Assembly (NCBI RefSeq): GCF_000188155.2
Contig: NZ_KE124774.1
Location: forward strand, 1,432,356-1,496,355
Length of the DNA stretch: 64,000 bases
Reading direction: 5' to 3'
Source of the DNA: Methylocystis sp. ATCC 49242
Lineage (GTDB): Bacteria; Pseudomonadota; Alphaproteobacteria; Rhizobiales; Beijerinckiaceae
Below, in pieces: positions 18,962 through 29,609 of the stretch. The notes under the pieces were generated by a model. That model ran no database searches, was not told the DNA's origin, and saw nothing but the letters and a program-made list of their open reading frames with translations. How positions within the stretch are numbered: the stretch's first letter is position 1; every line of letters starts with the position of its first letter. Made by a program: the position numbers and the translations under genes.

Positions 18962-19164
18962 GTCGGCGTCTCGCCCCGGATCTGCGGGAATCGTCGGCGT
19001 TTTTGAATGTGTAGGACGAAACCGCCGATATTGTCACATTCTTTTTATGTGCGCGTGCTTGACACAAATCGTTCGCGCGGCCCGAGGGCGCGCGCGTCGC
19101 AGCTGCAAATACTCCCCGGTCGAGGCGTCTGAGCGCTTCCCTTCTTCTTCGATGGAGAAAGAAA

Positions 19165-19470
19165 ATGAAAAAACTGCTGTTTGCTATCCTGGCTCTCGCC
19201 CCTTCTGTCGCCTACGCGGGCGACGAAGCATTCGACTGCAGCAAGAAAGACGGCGACGTCGAATGCAAGGTCAAGAAGGACCATGTTTCGGTCAAGGCTG
19301 TCACGATCGATGGCGGTGACTGCGCTGTTCCGGCCCGGGACAAGGCATACCACAAGACCATGGCCAAGGGCGACAAGTTCAAATTGCCCGGTTCGCACGA
19401 ATGCAATTATGTGAGAGCTTTCACGATCACGACCGAGGACGGCAAGACGCAAAAATTCGTTGCGTTTTGA
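19165..19470 (+). CDS. Small secreted protein with four cysteines, unknown
   Basis: A 101-residue protein with a clear Sec signal peptide (cleavage after AYA, residue 18). The mature part is Lys/Asp-rich with four cysteines at 25, 34, 53 and 80, which could make two disulfides in the periplasm. Not recognised. The ribosome site GGAGAAAG precedes the ATG, and a strong terminator closes the gene 12 bases after the stop, so it is a free-standing transcription unit. It is divergent from the dcm-vsr pair. Confidence 0.7.
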   Translation: MKKLLFAILALAPSVAYAGDEAFDCSKKDGDVECKVKKDHVSVKAVTIDGGDCAVPARDKAYHKTMAKGDKFKLPGSHECNYVRAFTITTEDGKTQKFVAF

Positions 19471-19481
19471 GGAATGTCACG

Positions 19482-19514
19482 AAACTTGCCCGCAGGCGGC
19501 GGGCAAGTTTTGCC
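19482..19514. terminator. Strong intrinsic terminator, possibly bidirectional
   Basis: A perfect 12-bp stem (AAACTTGCCCGC 19482-19493, GCGGGCAAGTTT 19499-19510), five-base loop, followed by TG after TTT. It ends the small secreted protein gene. Because the arms start with AAA and end with TTT it also offers a U-rich end on the minus strand, where the nuo-birA-rnj unit stops at 19581. Confidence 0.85.
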
Positions 19515-19580
19515 GCTCGGGCAAGCAGTCGTTTCGTTTAGACTCGTTTTCAGCCAATCCGCCCCTGCATCGGGCGTAGG

Positions 19581-21251
19581 TCAAACCGACACAACCATCA
19601 CATGCACGATGGGCTTCTTGCCCCATACGGAAAACACGGCGCCGCGCACCGAGCGCTCGATCGCATTTGAGATCGCGTCCGCGTCCCGTCGGCGCGCGCG
19701 CGGCAGGCCGTCAAACGTAGCGAACAGCGCCTCGTCGACGACCTCCCCCATGTCCTCGCCGAATTTTCCGCGCTTCGGCACGCCGGCGAAGACGACATCC
19801 GGATCGCCGACGAGATCGCCCTTCTTGTCGACGGCGAGCGCGATCGACACCACGCCCGCATAGGAAAGCTTGCCGCGCTCGCGCACGGCGCCGTCATCCT
19901 CACGCAGCACGACGTCGCCGTCCTTGAACAGGCGACCGGCCGGAATGTCTCCTACAACGCCAGGCGCGCCGGGCGCGATGCGTACGAGAGTGCCATTGCG
20001 CGCGGGAACCACTTGGTCCACGCCCTTCGTCTTGGCGAAGGCGGCATGCTGGGTGAGATGATGCGCCTCGCCATGCACGGGGATCGCCGTCTTGGGCCGC
20101 ACCCAGTCATACATCTGCGCGACTTCGCCGCGGCGCGGATGGCCGGAGCAATGCACGAGGTGATCGTGATCGGTGATCACTTCTACGCCGAGATTGCACA
20201 GATTGTTGATGACGCGATGAACCTCGCGCGCGTTGCCGGGGATGGTGCGAGAGGAAAAGATGACGCGATCGCCGGGACCGAGCTTGATGGACGGATGCTC
20301 GTTGTTCGCGGCGCGGGCCATGGCTGCGCGCGGCTCGCCCTGGCTGCCGGTGGCGATGACGACGACCTTCTCGCGTGGAAGCGTCGGCAGAAGCTCCGGC
20401 GAATGAAAACCGGGTATGCCGTCCAGATAGCCGCATTCACGCGCGACCTGAACCACCCGATCCATCGCGCGGCCGGCGACGACGACCGTCCGCCCGCACT
20501 CCATCGCGGCCTCCGCAATGGCGCGCAGACGCTGGACATTGGAGGCGAAAGTCGTGATGAGGACGCGTCCCGTCGCTTCCGAGATCAGCGTCCTTAGGGT
20601 GCGGGCGACGTCGCTCTCCGAAAAGCTGTCGCCCTCGCGAAGAATATTGGTCGAGTCGCAGACCAGCGCGTCCACGCCCTCGTCGCCCAGCGTCCGCAGC
20701 CGCGCCTCGTCGATCCGCGCGCCGATGCCCGGTTCGGGATCAATCTTCCAGTCGCCGGTGTGCAGCGCGACGCCGAGCGGCGTGCGGATCGCGAGCGCAT
20801 GCGCCTCGGGGATCGAATGGGCGACGGCGATATATTCGACAGTGAAAGGATCGAGGTCGAGTACGCTTCCCGCGCGTGCGGGAAGCAGATCGATCTTCGG
20901 CGCGCCGGGTTCGCTCAGCCGACGCACCTCCAGCAGGCCAGAGGCGAAAGGCGAGGCGAAGACCCTGCACTTGAGCTTCGGCCATAGCGTGGCGAGCGCG
21001 CCGATATGATCCTCATGCGCATGTGTAATGCAGATCGCGACGAGATCCTTCGCGATTTTCTCCACGAAGGCGATGTCGGGAAAGACGACGTCGACGCCCG
21101 GAAGCTCGGGCCCCGGAAAACCGAGGCCGCAATCGACCATCAGCCATTTGCGCGCTTTCGGCGGACCATAGCCGTAAAGCGCCAGATTCATGCCAATTTC
21201 GCCGACGCCGCCGAACGGCACGAAAACGAAGTCAGCCGCGCCGGTCGTCAT
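19581..21251 (-). CDS. rnj: Ribonuclease J
   Basis: A metallo-beta-lactamase-fold ribonuclease with endo- and 5'-exonuclease activity, used by alphaproteobacteria in rRNA and mRNA maturation. The 556 residues are normal length. The metal site is HAHEDH (77-82), with further His/Asp in the beta-CASP domain (e.g. HCSGHPRRGEVAQMYDWVRP). The start overlaps the birA stop (ATGA, 21248-21251). Being last in the nuo-birA cluster is a common arrangement in this bacterial order. Confidence 0.95.
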   Translation of the reverse strand: MTTGAADFVFVPFGGVGEIGMNLALYGYGPPKARKWLMVDCGLGFPGPELPGVDVVFPDIAFVEKIAKDLVAICITHAHEDHIGALATLWPKLKCRVFASPFASGLLEVRRLSEPGAPKIDLLPARAGSVLDLDPFTVEYIAVAHSIPEAHALAIRTPLGVALHTGDWKIDPEPGIGARIDEARLRTLGDEGVDALVCDSTNILREGDSFSESDVARTLRTLISEATGRVLITTFASNVQRLRAIAEAAMECGRTVVVAGRAMDRVVQVARECGYLDGIPGFHSPELLPTLPREKVVVIATGSQGEPRAAMARAANNEHPSIKLGPGDRVIFSSRTIPGNAREVHRVINNLCNLGVEVITDHDHLVHCSGHPRRGEVAQMYDWVRPKTAIPVHGEAHHLTQHAAFAKTKGVDQVVPARNGTLVRIAPGAPGVVGDIPAGRLFKDGDVVLREDDGAVRERGKLSYAGVVSIALAVDKKGDLVGDPDVVFAGVPKRGKFGEDMGEVVDEALFATFDGLPRARRRDADAISNAIERSVRGAVFSVWGKKPIVHVMVVSV

Positions 21252-22048
21252 CGGGCTATTCCTGCCGCGATGGGGCGCGGGCCAAGCAGCACGTCCCCGG
21301 CTTCCACGACGCGCGCGCCGTCACTGGTCGCGAGAACCAGCCGACCAGAGGAGTCTATCGTCTCGAAGCGGCCCTCGACGGTTTCCCGAGCCAACGCGAC
21401 CCGAATATCGGCGCCGAGCCCGGAGGCGTAGGTCAGCCACTCCTCCCGCAATTGCGCAAAGCCCGCGCCGCCGCGCCAGATTTCGAGCGTCTCCACGAGG
21501 GCGTCGGAGAGATGCGCAAAAACGGTCGCAGCCGAAGGCGCCTCTGCGCCAAGAGCAGCAAGCGCGCGGGCTTCATAAGGAAGATCATCCGGCGCGTTCG
21601 CGCAATTGACGCCAATGCCGATGATCGCGACCGAAGCCGCCGGCGCGCGTGCGTCGCCGGTGGGAACGATCACATTCTCGAGAAGAATGCCACCGAGCTT
21701 TGCGCCGTCCAGCATCAGGTCATTCGGCCATTTCAGCCCGAAACGCCCGCGCCCCGCAGCCGAAACCAGGGCGCGCATCGCCGCGACGCCGGCGACGAAG
21801 CCCAGTTGCGGCGCGACGAGAGTTTCGCCGAAGTCGCTGATGATGAAGCTTGCATGGAGATTGCCGGCCGGCGACAGCCACTCCCGGCCCATCCGGCCCC
21901 GGCCTTTCGTCTGACGCGCCGCGACGACCCAGAGCGGACCCCGTTCGCCGCCTTCAATCAGGCGACGAGCCTCGCTATTGGTCGAGTCTACCTCATCGAG
22001 CGCAAGAAGCCGAACGCCATGCGCGCGCGCGGTTGAACCAATTTCCAC
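21248..22048 (-). CDS. birA: Biotin--[acetyl-CoA-carboxylase] ligase
   Basis: Attaches biotin to the carrier protein of acetyl-CoA carboxylase and other carboxylases. The ligase motif KGRGRMGREW is at 48-57 and KWPND at 106-110. There is no N-terminal helix-turn-helix, so it is monofunctional and not a repressor. Start chosen at GTG 22048, which has AGAGGA about seven bases upstream and follows the nuoN stop; a TTG at 22084 would overlap nuoN. The product has 266 residues. It is coupled to rnj through an ATGA overlap. Confidence 0.93.
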   Translation of the reverse strand: MEIGSTARAHGVRLLALDEVDSTNSEARRLIEGGERGPLWVVAARQTKGRGRMGREWLSPAGNLHASFIISDFGETLVAPQLGFVAGVAAMRALVSAAGRGRFGLKWPNDLMLDGAKLGGILLENVIVPTGDARAPAASVAIIGIGVNCANAPDDLPYEARALAALGAEAPSAATVFAHLSDALVETLEIWRGGAGFAQLREEWLTYASGLGADIRVALARETVEGRFETIDSSGRLVLATSDGARVVEAGDVLLGPRPIAAGIAR

Positions 22049-22061
22049 GCGCGCGTCCTCT

Positions 22062-23504
22062 TCAGAACAGTGATTTGGCTGCAACGGTAGCCGCGTCCAT
22101 GACCGGCGCAGGATAGATCCAGAATCCGAGCAGCGCGATGGTCGAGACGGCGAGAACGGCGCGGATCGCCAGCGGCGAACGGTCGAAGCCCGGCGCCGGA
22201 TCGTCGAAATACATGACCTTCACGACGCGCAGATAATAGAAGGCCGCCACCGCGCTCGCCAGCACGCCGATGACGGCGAGCGGATAAAGCCCGGCGTCGA
22301 CCGCCGCGAGCAGCACGTAATATTTCGCGAAGAAGCCGGCGAGCGGCGGCACGCCCGCAAGCGAGAACATCAGCATCGCCATGAAGAAGGCCATGAGGCC
22401 ATTTGTGCGGGACAGGCCGGCGAGGTCGGAGATGTTCTCGACGTTCCTGCCGTTGACGCGCATCGCGAGGATTGCGGCGAAGGAGCCGAGCGTCATAACC
22501 AGATAGACGGCAAGATAGATCGCCACGCCCTTGACGCCCGCCTCATTGCCGGCAGCCAGGCCGATCAGCGCGAAGCCCATGTGGCCGATGGACGAATAGG
22601 CCATCAGGCGCTTGATGTTGTTTTGACCGATCGCCGCGAAGGAGCCCAACAGCGTCGAGGCGATCGCAAGGAACACGATGATCTGACGCCACTGATGGGT
22701 CACGCCCGGGAAAGCGGTGATGACAATGCGCGCCGTAATGGCGACGGCGGCCATCTTGGCGGCGGAGGCGAAAAACGCGGTGACCGGCGTCGGCGCGCCT
22801 TCATAGACGTCGGGCGTCCACATGTGGAACGGCGCGGCCGACATTTTGAAGGCGAGACCGGCGAGCACGAAAACGAGGCCGAAGATCACGCCAATGGGCG
22901 CCTGATCAGACACGACCTGCGCAATGCCCGAAAAGGACACCGTGCCCGCGAAGCCGTACAGCAGCGACGACCCATACAGCATCATGCCGGACGACAGCGC
23001 GCCGAGCACGAAATATTTCAGACCCGCTTCCGACGAACGACCGTCATCCCGCGCGAAGGCGGCCATGACGTAAAGCGCGAGCGACATGAGCTCGAGGCCG
23101 AGGTAGAGCGCGATGAGATTATCCGCCGAGATCAGCAGCATCATGCCGAGCGTGGAGAGGATGACCAGCACCGGATATTCGAATTTCTCGAGGCCGTTTC
23201 GCTGCAGCCAGTCCACCGACATCAGGATCGAGACCAGCGCGCCGACGAGCGTCAGCACTTTCATGAAGCGCGAGAAGGCGTCATCCATGAAGGCGCCGTC
23301 GAAGGCGCTTTGATCCACCGACTTGGTCGACAGCACGATCGCCAGAATGGCAAGGCCGAGGAGACCGACCGCCATTTCGTCGACGAGGCTGAAGCCGCGC
23401 TCGCCGCGCCAGGCCCCGATCAGAATCAGAACCATTACGCCGACGGCGAGAATGATTTCCGGCAGGAAATTTTGCGCGAGTTGAACGAGAAAGGGCATCG
23501 TCAT
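22062..23504 (-). CDS. nuoN: NADH-quinone oxidoreductase subunit N
   Basis: One of three antiporter-like proton-pumping subunits of complex I. It has 480 residues and about 14 membrane helices. The conserved core SAAPFHMWTPDVYEGAPTPVTAFFA and YSSIGHMGFALIG identify it as NuoN. It is the last nuo gene of the operon; only seven bases separate it from nuoM. Confidence 0.96.
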   Translation of the reverse strand: MTMPFLVQLAQNFLPEIILAVGVMVLILIGAWRGERGFSLVDEMAVGLLGLAILAIVLSTKSVDQSAFDGAFMDDAFSRFMKVLTLVGALVSILMSVDWLQRNGLEKFEYPVLVILSTLGMMLLISADNLIALYLGLELMSLALYVMAAFARDDGRSSEAGLKYFVLGALSSGMMLYGSSLLYGFAGTVSFSGIAQVVSDQAPIGVIFGLVFVLAGLAFKMSAAPFHMWTPDVYEGAPTPVTAFFASAAKMAAVAITARIVITAFPGVTHQWRQIIVFLAIASTLLGSFAAIGQNNIKRLMAYSSIGHMGFALIGLAAGNEAGVKGVAIYLAVYLVMTLGSFAAILAMRVNGRNVENISDLAGLSRTNGLMAFFMAMLMFSLAGVPPLAGFFAKYYVLLAAVDAGLYPLAVIGVLASAVAAFYYLRVVKVMYFDDPAPGFDRSPLAIRAVLAVSTIALLGFWIYPAPVMDAATVAAKSLF

Positions 23505-23511
23505 TGATCCG

Positions 23512-25038
23512 TCATTGACCCGCGACGGCGAATTTCACCGCGTCGAGCAGGGCCGTATGGGATTGGATGAGATTGTCGACCGAAGCCTGGGTCGCACTGA
23601 GGATCTGTCCCGGCAGCACGCCGTAATAGATCGTCAGGGCGATGAGCGGGGCGAAGATCGCGATCTCGCGCGGCGTCAGATCGACGATGTCCTTGAGGCT
23701 CGCCTTCTCCAGCGCGCCGAAGACGACGCGACGGTAAAGATAAAGCGCATAGGCCGCCGAGAAGATCACGCCGCTGGTGGCGATAAGCGCAACCCAGCTG
23801 TTGGCCTTGAAGGCGCCCATGAGCGACAGGAACTCCCCGATGAAGCCCGTCGTACCCGGCAAGCCGACATTGGCCATCGTGAAGAGCATGAACACGAAGG
23901 CGTAAATCGGCATCCGGTTCACGAGCCCGCCATAGGCCGCGATCTCGCGGGTGTGCATGCGGTCATAGATCACGCCGACGCAGAGGAAGAGCGCGCCGGA
24001 CACGAAACCATGCGAAATCATCTGGAACATCGCGCCCTGCACGCCCTGCGGATTGAGCGTGAACAGGCCCATCGTCACATAGCCCATATGGGCGACCGAC
24101 GAGTAGGCGATGAGCTTCTTGATGTCTTCCTGCACCAGCGCGACGAGCGAGGTGTAGACGATCGCGATGACCGACATCGCATAGACCAGCGGGGCGAAAT
24201 AGGCCGACGCGTCAGGGAACATCGGCAGCGAGAAACGGATGAAACCGTAGCCGCCCATCTTCAGCAGGATCGCCGCGAGGATGACCGAACCGGCCGTCGG
24301 CGCCTCGACGTGAGCGTCCGGCAGCCACGTGTGCACCGGCCACATCGGCATCTTCACCGCGAAAGAGGCGAAGAAGGCGAGCCACAGCCAGGTCTGCATC
24401 TCCTTGGGGAAATCGGTCTTCAGCAACACGGTGATGTCGGTCGTGCCGGCCACGCCATACATGGCGAGGATGGCGATCAGCATCAGAAGCGAGCCGGCGA
24501 GCGTATAAAGGAAGAATTTGAAGCTCGCATAGACGCGCCGTTTGCCGCCCCAGATGCCGATGATGAGGAACATCGGAATGAGGCCGCCCTCGAAGAAGAG
24601 GTAGAACAGCACAAGATCCAGCGCGCAGAAGACGCCGATCATCAGCGTCTCGAGCACAAGGAATGCGATCATATATTCCTTTACGCGCTTCGTGACCGAC
24701 TCCCAGGAGGCGAGGATCGAAAAGGGCATGATGAAGGTCGTCAGCAGGACGAGCGGCATCGAGAAGCCGTCGACGCCCATCTTGTAGACGAGGCCGCCCT
24801 TTCCGGCGCCTTCAGCGCCGAACCAGCTCTTTTCCTCGACGAACTGGAAGGCGGCGCTCGACGCGTCGAAGCCCGACCAGACGTAGAGGGACAAAGCGAA
24901 GGTCGCGAGCGTCGTGAGAAAGGTCGCCCAGCGGATGTTGCGAAGGCTCGCCTCGTCGTCGCCCTTCTGCGTCAGAAGGAAGGCGACGCCGACCAGAGGA
25001 AGAAAGGTGAGGCCGGAAAGAATGCCGAACCCATACAT
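23512..25038 (-). CDS. nuoM: NADH-quinone oxidoreductase subunit M
   Basis: Antiporter-like membrane subunit of complex I. The ATG at 25038 is chosen because it overlaps the nuoL stop (ATGA) and gives a typical [17 protein letters not shown] start with 508 residues; the longer frame to 25065 adds an Arg-rich, non-family leader. [25 protein letters not shown] carries the conserved Glu/Lys pattern of this subunit. Confidence 0.96.
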   Translation of the reverse strand: MYGFGILSGLTFLPLVGVAFLLTQKGDDEASLRNIRWATFLTTLATFALSLYVWSGFDASSAAFQFVEEKSWFGAEGAGKGGLVYKMGVDGFSMPLVLLTTFIMPFSILASWESVTKRVKEYMIAFLVLETLMIGVFCALDLVLFYLFFEGGLIPMFLIIGIWGGKRRVYASFKFFLYTLAGSLLMLIAILAMYGVAGTTDITVLLKTDFPKEMQTWLWLAFFASFAVKMPMWPVHTWLPDAHVEAPTAGSVILAAILLKMGGYGFIRFSLPMFPDASAYFAPLVYAMSVIAIVYTSLVALVQEDIKKLIAYSSVAHMGYVTMGLFTLNPQGVQGAMFQMISHGFVSGALFLCVGVIYDRMHTREIAAYGGLVNRMPIYAFVFMLFTMANVGLPGTTGFIGEFLSLMGAFKANSWVALIATSGVIFSAAYALYLYRRVVFGALEKASLKDIVDLTPREIAIFAPLIALTIYYGVLPGQILSATQASVDNLIQSHTALLDAVKFAVAGQ

Positions 25039-27068
25039 CAGCGGAGCCCCCCGACGACGAACCAAGTAACAACCGCCGCGACGCCGATGAGCATGGCGAA
25101 GGCATAGTTATAGATGTATCCGGTTTGCAGACGCACCGCGAGGCGCGCGCCATCCGCGACGCGCGCGGCGACGCCGTCGGGACCGAGGCCGTCGATGATG
25201 GCGCCGTCGCCGCCCTTCCAGAACATGCGGCCGATCGCAAAGGCGGGCTTCACGAAGATGGCGTCATAGAGCTCGTCGAAATACCACTTGTTGAGCAGGA
25301 ACTGGTAGAGACGCGGGAAAGCGCCCGCAAGCTTCTGCGCGGTTCCGGGCTTGAGCACATAGACATAGAGCGAGACGAGGAAGCCGAGGATCATCATCAC
25401 GGTCGGCGCGAAACCGGCCCACGCGGGGATCTGGTGCATTTCGTGCAGGATTTCATTGTGCTCGCCCGTGAAAAGCGCGCCTTTCCAGAACTCGCCATAT
25501 TCGTGACCGGCGAAATAGGGCTCGAACAGGAAGCCCGCGCCAATTGCCCCGAGAGAGAGGACCGCGAGAGGGATCAGCATCACGATCGGCGATTCATGCG
25601 GGGCATGATGGCCATGACCATGATCATCATGCGCATGGTCATCGTGATGGGCCCCATGCGCATGCTCGTCGTGCGTCGGTTCGTCATGCGAGTGGTTGTG
25701 TGCAATCTCATGCGCCGGGCGGTGACCGAAGAAGGTCATGAACACGAGGCGCCAAGAATAGAAGGAGGTCAAACCCGCGGCGACGACCGTCGACACGAAG
25801 CCGATCATTGCGGTCGTGTGGTGTTCGCCGGCGGCGAAGGCTGCCTCGATGATGCCGTCCTTCGAGAAATAGCCCGCCGTGTAGGGGAAGCCTGTCAGCG
25901 CCAGAGTGCCGATGGTCATCATGGCGAAGGTGAACGGGATGTCCTTGCGCAGGCCGCCCATGTTCCGCATGTCCTGCTCGTGATGCATCGCGTGGATGAC
26001 CGAGCCGGCGCCTAGGAACAGCAGCGCCTTGAAGAAGGCGTGGGTGAAGAGGTGGAACACGCCGAGCGAATAGGCGCCGACGCCTTCAGCAACGAACATG
26101 TAGCCGAGCTGCGAACAGGTCGAATAGGCGATGACGCGCTTGATGTCATTCTGCACGAGGCCGACGGTCGCGGCGAAGAACGCCGTAACGGCCCCGATCA
26201 GCGTCACGAATTCCAGCGCTGCCGGCGCATGTTCGAAGATCGGCGACAGGCGCGCGACCATGAACACGCCCGCCGTCACCATGGTGGCGGCGTGGATGAG
26301 CGCAGAAACCGGCGTCGGACCCTCCATCGCGTCGGGAAGCCATGTGTGCAGGAAGAACTGCGCCGACTTGCCCATGGCGCCGATGAACAGCAGGAAGGCC
26401 GCAATCGTCAGGGCGTCGACGTCCATGCCGAAGACATGGATCGGCTTGCCCGCAAGACCCGGAACGGCCGCGAAGACCTCATTGAAGCTCAGCGACTGCG
26501 TGAGCTGGAAGACGAGGAAGATGCCGAGAGCGAAACCGAAATCGCCGACGCGGTTGACCACGAAGGCCTTAATGGCGGCGGCGCAGGCCGACGGCTTCTC
26601 GTACCAGAAGCCGATGAGCAGATAGGACGCCAGACCCACGCCCTCCCAGCCGAAGAACATCTGCACCAGATTGTCGGCGGTCACCAGCATCAACATGGCG
26701 AAGGTGAAAAGCGACAGATAGGCGAAGAAGCGCGGACGCGACGGGTCCTCGTGCATGTAGCCGATCGAATAGAGGTGCACGAGGCTCGACACGGTGTTGA
26801 CGACGACGAGCATCACCGCTGTCAACGTGTCGACGCGCAGCGCCCAGTCGACCTTGAGCGCGCCAACCGTCATCCAGTTGGCGAGGACGGGAGCGCTTGC
26901 CTCTTTGTGGCCGAGGGCCACGTCGAAGAACACGACCCAGGACAGCACGGCCGAGACCATGAGCAACCCGGTCGTAACGAGCTCCGACGGGCGCGGTCCG
27001 AGCTTGCGCCCGAAGGCGCCTGCAATCAGAAAACCGAGCAGCGGGAGAAAGACGATTGCCTGAATCAT
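25038..27068 (-). CDS. nuoL: NADH-quinone oxidoreductase subunit L
   Basis: The distal antiporter-like subunit of complex I with the long lateral helix; 676 residues. The core motif [22 protein letters not shown] is intact. A hydrophilic loop at about residues 450-495 is extremely His-rich (about sixteen His with Asp, Glu and Gly), before the PHESP segment. Such loops occur in some alphaproteobacterial NuoL proteins, and metal binding is conceivable but unproven. The stop overlaps the nuoM start. Confidence 0.97.
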   Translation of the reverse strand: MIQAIVFLPLLGFLIAGAFGRKLGPRPSELVTTGLLMVSAVLSWVVFFDVALGHKEASAPVLANWMTVGALKVDWALRVDTLTAVMLVVVNTVSSLVHLYSIGYMHEDPSRPRFFAYLSLFTFAMLMLVTADNLVQMFFGWEGVGLASYLLIGFWYEKPSACAAAIKAFVVNRVGDFGFALGIFLVFQLTQSLSFNEVFAAVPGLAGKPIHVFGMDVDALTIAAFLLFIGAMGKSAQFFLHTWLPDAMEGPTPVSALIHAATMVTAGVFMVARLSPIFEHAPAALEFVTLIGAVTAFFAATVGLVQNDIKRVIAYSTCSQLGYMFVAEGVGAYSLGVFHLFTHAFFKALLFLGAGSVIHAMHHEQDMRNMGGLRKDIPFTFAMMTIGTLALTGFPYTAGYFSKDGIIEAAFAAGEHHTTAMIGFVSTVVAAGLTSFYSWRLVFMTFFGHRPAHEIAHNHSHDEPTHDEHAHGAHHDDHAHDDHGHGHHAPHESPIVMLIPLAVLSLGAIGAGFLFEPYFAGHEYGEFWKGALFTGEHNEILHEMHQIPAWAGFAPTVMMILGFLVSLYVYVLKPGTAQKLAGAFPRLYQFLLNKWYFDELYDAIFVKPAFAIGRMFWKGGDGAIIDGLGPDGVAARVADGARLAVRLQTGYIYNYAFAMLIGVAAVVTWFVVGGLR

Positions 27069-27075
27069 CGCGGGA

Positions 27076-27387
27076 TCAGCCCTTCAACGAATTGATGTCT
27101 TCGACCGCGATCGTGCCGCGATTGCGATAGAAGGCGACGAGGATCGCAAGGCCAATTGCAGCCTCCGCCGCCGCCACGGTGAGAACGAAGAGCGCGAACA
27201 CCTGCCCCACAAGATCGCCGAGCGACTGCGAAAAGGCGACGAAGTTGAGGTTCACAGACAGGAGAATCAACTCCACCGACATTAGGATGACGATGATGTT
27301 CTTGCGGTTGAGAATGATGCCCGCAACGCCGAGCGTGAACAGGATCGCGGCGACGACGAGGTAGTGAGTGAGGCCGATGGTCATCAT
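27076..27387 (-). CDS. nuoK: NADH-quinone oxidoreductase subunit K
   Basis: Small membrane subunit (102-103 residues, three helices) of complex I. The membrane glutamate in [17 protein letters not shown] is present, as is the second in [12 protein letters not shown]; both are part of the proton path. Two ATG codons in tandem (27387 and 27384) can serve as start, and the second gives the usual MTIGL beginning. Seven bases lie between its stop and nuoL. Confidence 0.97.
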   Translation of the reverse strand: MMTIGLTHYLVVAAILFTLGVAGIILNRKNIIVILMSVELILLSVNLNFVAFSQSLGDLVGQVFALFVLTVAAAEAAIGLAILVAFYRNRGTIAVEDINSLKG

Positions 27388-27399
27388 GAGACTTCCTCG

Positions 27400-28002
27400 T
27401 TAGACGCCGGTCCGGAACGGGACTTTCTTGATTTCGATGACATTGTCGCGGTTGCGCGCGTTCTGTTCCGCGATCTTCTGGCGCTTCACATTCGGCTTGT
27501 GATGCAGCGTCAGCACGATCGCGCCGATCATGGCGGTAAGCAGCACCAGCGCTGAAGCCTGGAAGAAGATCACATACTTCGTATAGAGCACCTGCCCGAG
27601 CGCCGCAGTGTTCGAGACATTGGCGACGATAGGCGTGGCGGCCGCCGAGGAGGCCGAAGGCGCGGATTGCCAGCCAATGGCGACCATGCCGAGCTCCGCC
27701 AGAACGACGACGCCGACCGCGGCGCCGACAGGCAGATATTTATTGAAGCCCTGCTTCAATTCCGCGAAGTCGACGTCGAGCATCATGACCACGAAGAGGA
27801 ACAGGACCGCCACTGCGCCGACATAGACCACGATGAGGATCATGGCCAGGAACTCGGCGCCGGCGAGCAGGAACAGACCCGCGCCGTTACAAAAGGCGAG
27901 GATGAGAAACAGCACGGAATGCACCGGATTGCGGGCGAAGATCACCACGCAGGCTGACGCGATCATGATCGTCGCGAAGATGTAGAAAAATACAGCCGCC
28001 AC
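27400..28002 (-). CDS. nuoJ: NADH-quinone oxidoreductase subunit J
   Basis: Membrane subunit of complex I, 200 residues, five helices. ARNPVHSVLFLILAFCNGAGLFLLAGAEFLA and IVVYVGAVAVLFLFVVMML are the conserved helices that contain the pi-bulge involved in coupling. The C-terminal part (about 165-200) is hydrophilic. It lies between nuoI and nuoK in standard order. Confidence 0.96.
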   Translation of the reverse strand: MAAVFFYIFATIMIASACVVIFARNPVHSVLFLILAFCNGAGLFLLAGAEFLAMILIVVYVGAVAVLFLFVVMMLDVDFAELKQGFNKYLPVGAAVGVVVLAELGMVAIGWQSAPSASSAAATPIVANVSNTAALGQVLYTKYVIFFQASALVLLTAMIGAIVLTLHHKPNVKRQKIAEQNARNRDNVIEIKKVPFRTGV

Positions 28003-28055
28003 GGCCTCATCCTCTCATGAAGAGCGCGACCTGCGTCGCGGCTCGCGTTCTCTTT

Positions 28056-28544
28056 TTACCGGTAGGGCGAGTCCATCGCGATGTTGCGCGCGATCTCACG
28101 TTCCCAGCGGGCGCCATTCTCGAGCAGGCGCTCCTTGGTGTAGTAAAGCTCCTCGCGCGTCTCGGTCGCGAATTCCTGGTTCGGGCCCTCGACGATCGCG
28201 TCGACGGGGCAGGCCTCCTGGCAATAGCCGCAATAGATGCACTTCACCATGTCGATGTCGTAGCGCGTCGTGCGACGGGTGCCGTCGTTGCGGCGTGGAC
28301 CCGCTTCGATGGTGATGGCCTGAGCCGGACAGATCGCCTCGCAGAGCTTGCAGGCGATGCAGCGCTCCTCGCCGTTGGGATAGCGGCGCAGCGCATGTTC
28401 TCCCCGAAAACGCGGCGAAATCGGGTTCTTTTCATGGGGATAATTGATGGTCGCCTTCGGCTTGAAGAAGTAGCGCATGGAGAGCCAGAAGGCTCCGACG
28501 AACTCCGACAGGAACAGCGACTTGGCGGCTTGGTCTAGTCTCAT
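28056..28544 (-). CDS. nuoI: NADH-quinone oxidoreductase subunit I
   Basis: Ferredoxin-like subunit with clusters N6a and N6b, connecting the peripheral arm to the membrane; 162 residues. The two [4Fe-4S] motifs are [12 protein letters not shown] and [12 protein letters not shown]. The start is ATG 28544 ([15 protein letters not shown]), nine bases after the nuoH stop. A much longer open frame continues upstream to 29420 but its extra part is the wrong frame of nuoH. Confidence 0.97.
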   Translation of the reverse strand: MRLDQAAKSLFLSEFVGAFWLSMRYFFKPKATINYPHEKNPISPRFRGEHALRRYPNGEERCIACKLCEAICPAQAITIEAGPRRNDGTRRTTRYDIDMVKCIYCGYCQEACPVDAIVEGPNQEFATETREELYYTKERLLENGARWEREIARNIAMDSPYR

Positions 28545-28552
28545 GACGGGCC

Positions 28553-29599
28553 TCAGCTCGCGACCGCGCCGGGGCCGAACTGCAGCACCGCGGCGACAAT
28601 AATGACCATGACGAGCGAAATCGGCAGGAACACTTTCCAGCCCAGACGCATAAGCTGATCGTACCGATAACGCGGCACGAACGCCTTCACCATGGCGAAG
28701 AAGAAGAAGAAGAAGCTGACCTTCAGGATGAACCAGATGACTCCCGGCACCCAGGTGAAGGGGGCGATATTCGCCGGCGGCAGCCAGCCGCCGAAGAACA
28801 GGATGGTCAGCAGGGCGCACATGGTCACGATCGCCACATATTCGGCGAGCATGAACAGCACGTAAGGCGTCGCCGAATATTCGATCATGAAGCCGGCGAC
28901 GAGTTCGGATTCCGCCTCGACGAGGTCGAAGGGAGGACGGTTCGTCTCGGCCAGCGCCGAAACGAAAAAGATGACGAACATCGGGAACAGGCGCAGCCAG
29001 TACCAGCCGGCCATGCCGTATGGCGTGTCCTGCGCGCGAACGATTTCGGTCAGATTCAGCGAACCGGCGCAGAGCAGCACGGTGATGATGACGAAGCCGA
29101 TCGAGACTTCGTACGACACCATCTGCGCGGCGGAGCGCAGGGCGGACAGGAAGGGATATTTCGAGTTCGACGCCCAGCCGCCCATGATGACGCCGTAAAC
29201 GCCGAGCGACGAAAGCGCGAAAATATAGAGGATGCCGACATTGATGTCGCCGACGACCCAGCCGCCGTCTGACACCGGCACCACCGCCCAGGCGGCGATC
29301 GACAGCGTCGCCATGATGAATGGCGCGAACAGGAAGATGCCCTTGTTCGCGGTGTCCGGGATCACCGGCTCCTTGAGGGCGAATTTGATGAAGTCGGCGA
29401 AGCTTTGAAGCAGACCCCACGGGCCGACGACATTCGGGCCGCGACGCAACTGCACCGCCGCCCAGATCTTGCGGTCAGCGAGAATGACGTAGGCCACATA
29501 GATCAGCAGAACCACCGCGATCAGCACGCTCTTGATGAGCGCGAGCAGAACGGGGCTTTCCGCGAGATAGGCGGTAATTGCGTTCAGCCACTCGGTCAC
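28553..29599 (-). CDS. nuoH: NADH-quinone oxidoreductase subunit H
   Basis: Membrane subunit that forms the quinone-binding chamber with NuoB and NuoD; 348 residues, eight helices. The signature loops [22 protein letters not shown] and [22 protein letters not shown] are intact, including the acidic residues linked to quinone-coupled proton transfer. It follows nuoG after ten bases. Confidence 0.97.
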   Translation of the reverse strand: MTEWLNAITAYLAESPVLLALIKSVLIAVVLLIYVAYVILADRKIWAAVQLRRGPNVVGPWGLLQSFADFIKFALKEPVIPDTANKGIFLFAPFIMATLSIAAWAVVPVSDGGWVVGDINVGILYIFALSSLGVYGVIMGGWASNSKYPFLSALRSAAQMVSYEVSIGFVIITVLLCAGSLNLTEIVRAQDTPYGMAGWYWLRLFPMFVIFFVSALAETNRPPFDLVEAESELVAGFMIEYSATPYVLFMLAEYVAIVTMCALLTILFFGGWLPPANIAPFTWVPGVIWFILKVSFFFFFFAMVKAFVPRYRYDQLMRLGWKVFLPISLVMVIIVAAVLQFGPGAVAS

Positions 29600-29609
29600 G
29601 TCTTCGCTC

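Noticed and set aside
28056-29420. A 454-codon frame that could look like a fused nuoI
   Set aside because: Only the part from 28544 on is NuoI; the rest is the wrong frame of nuoH.
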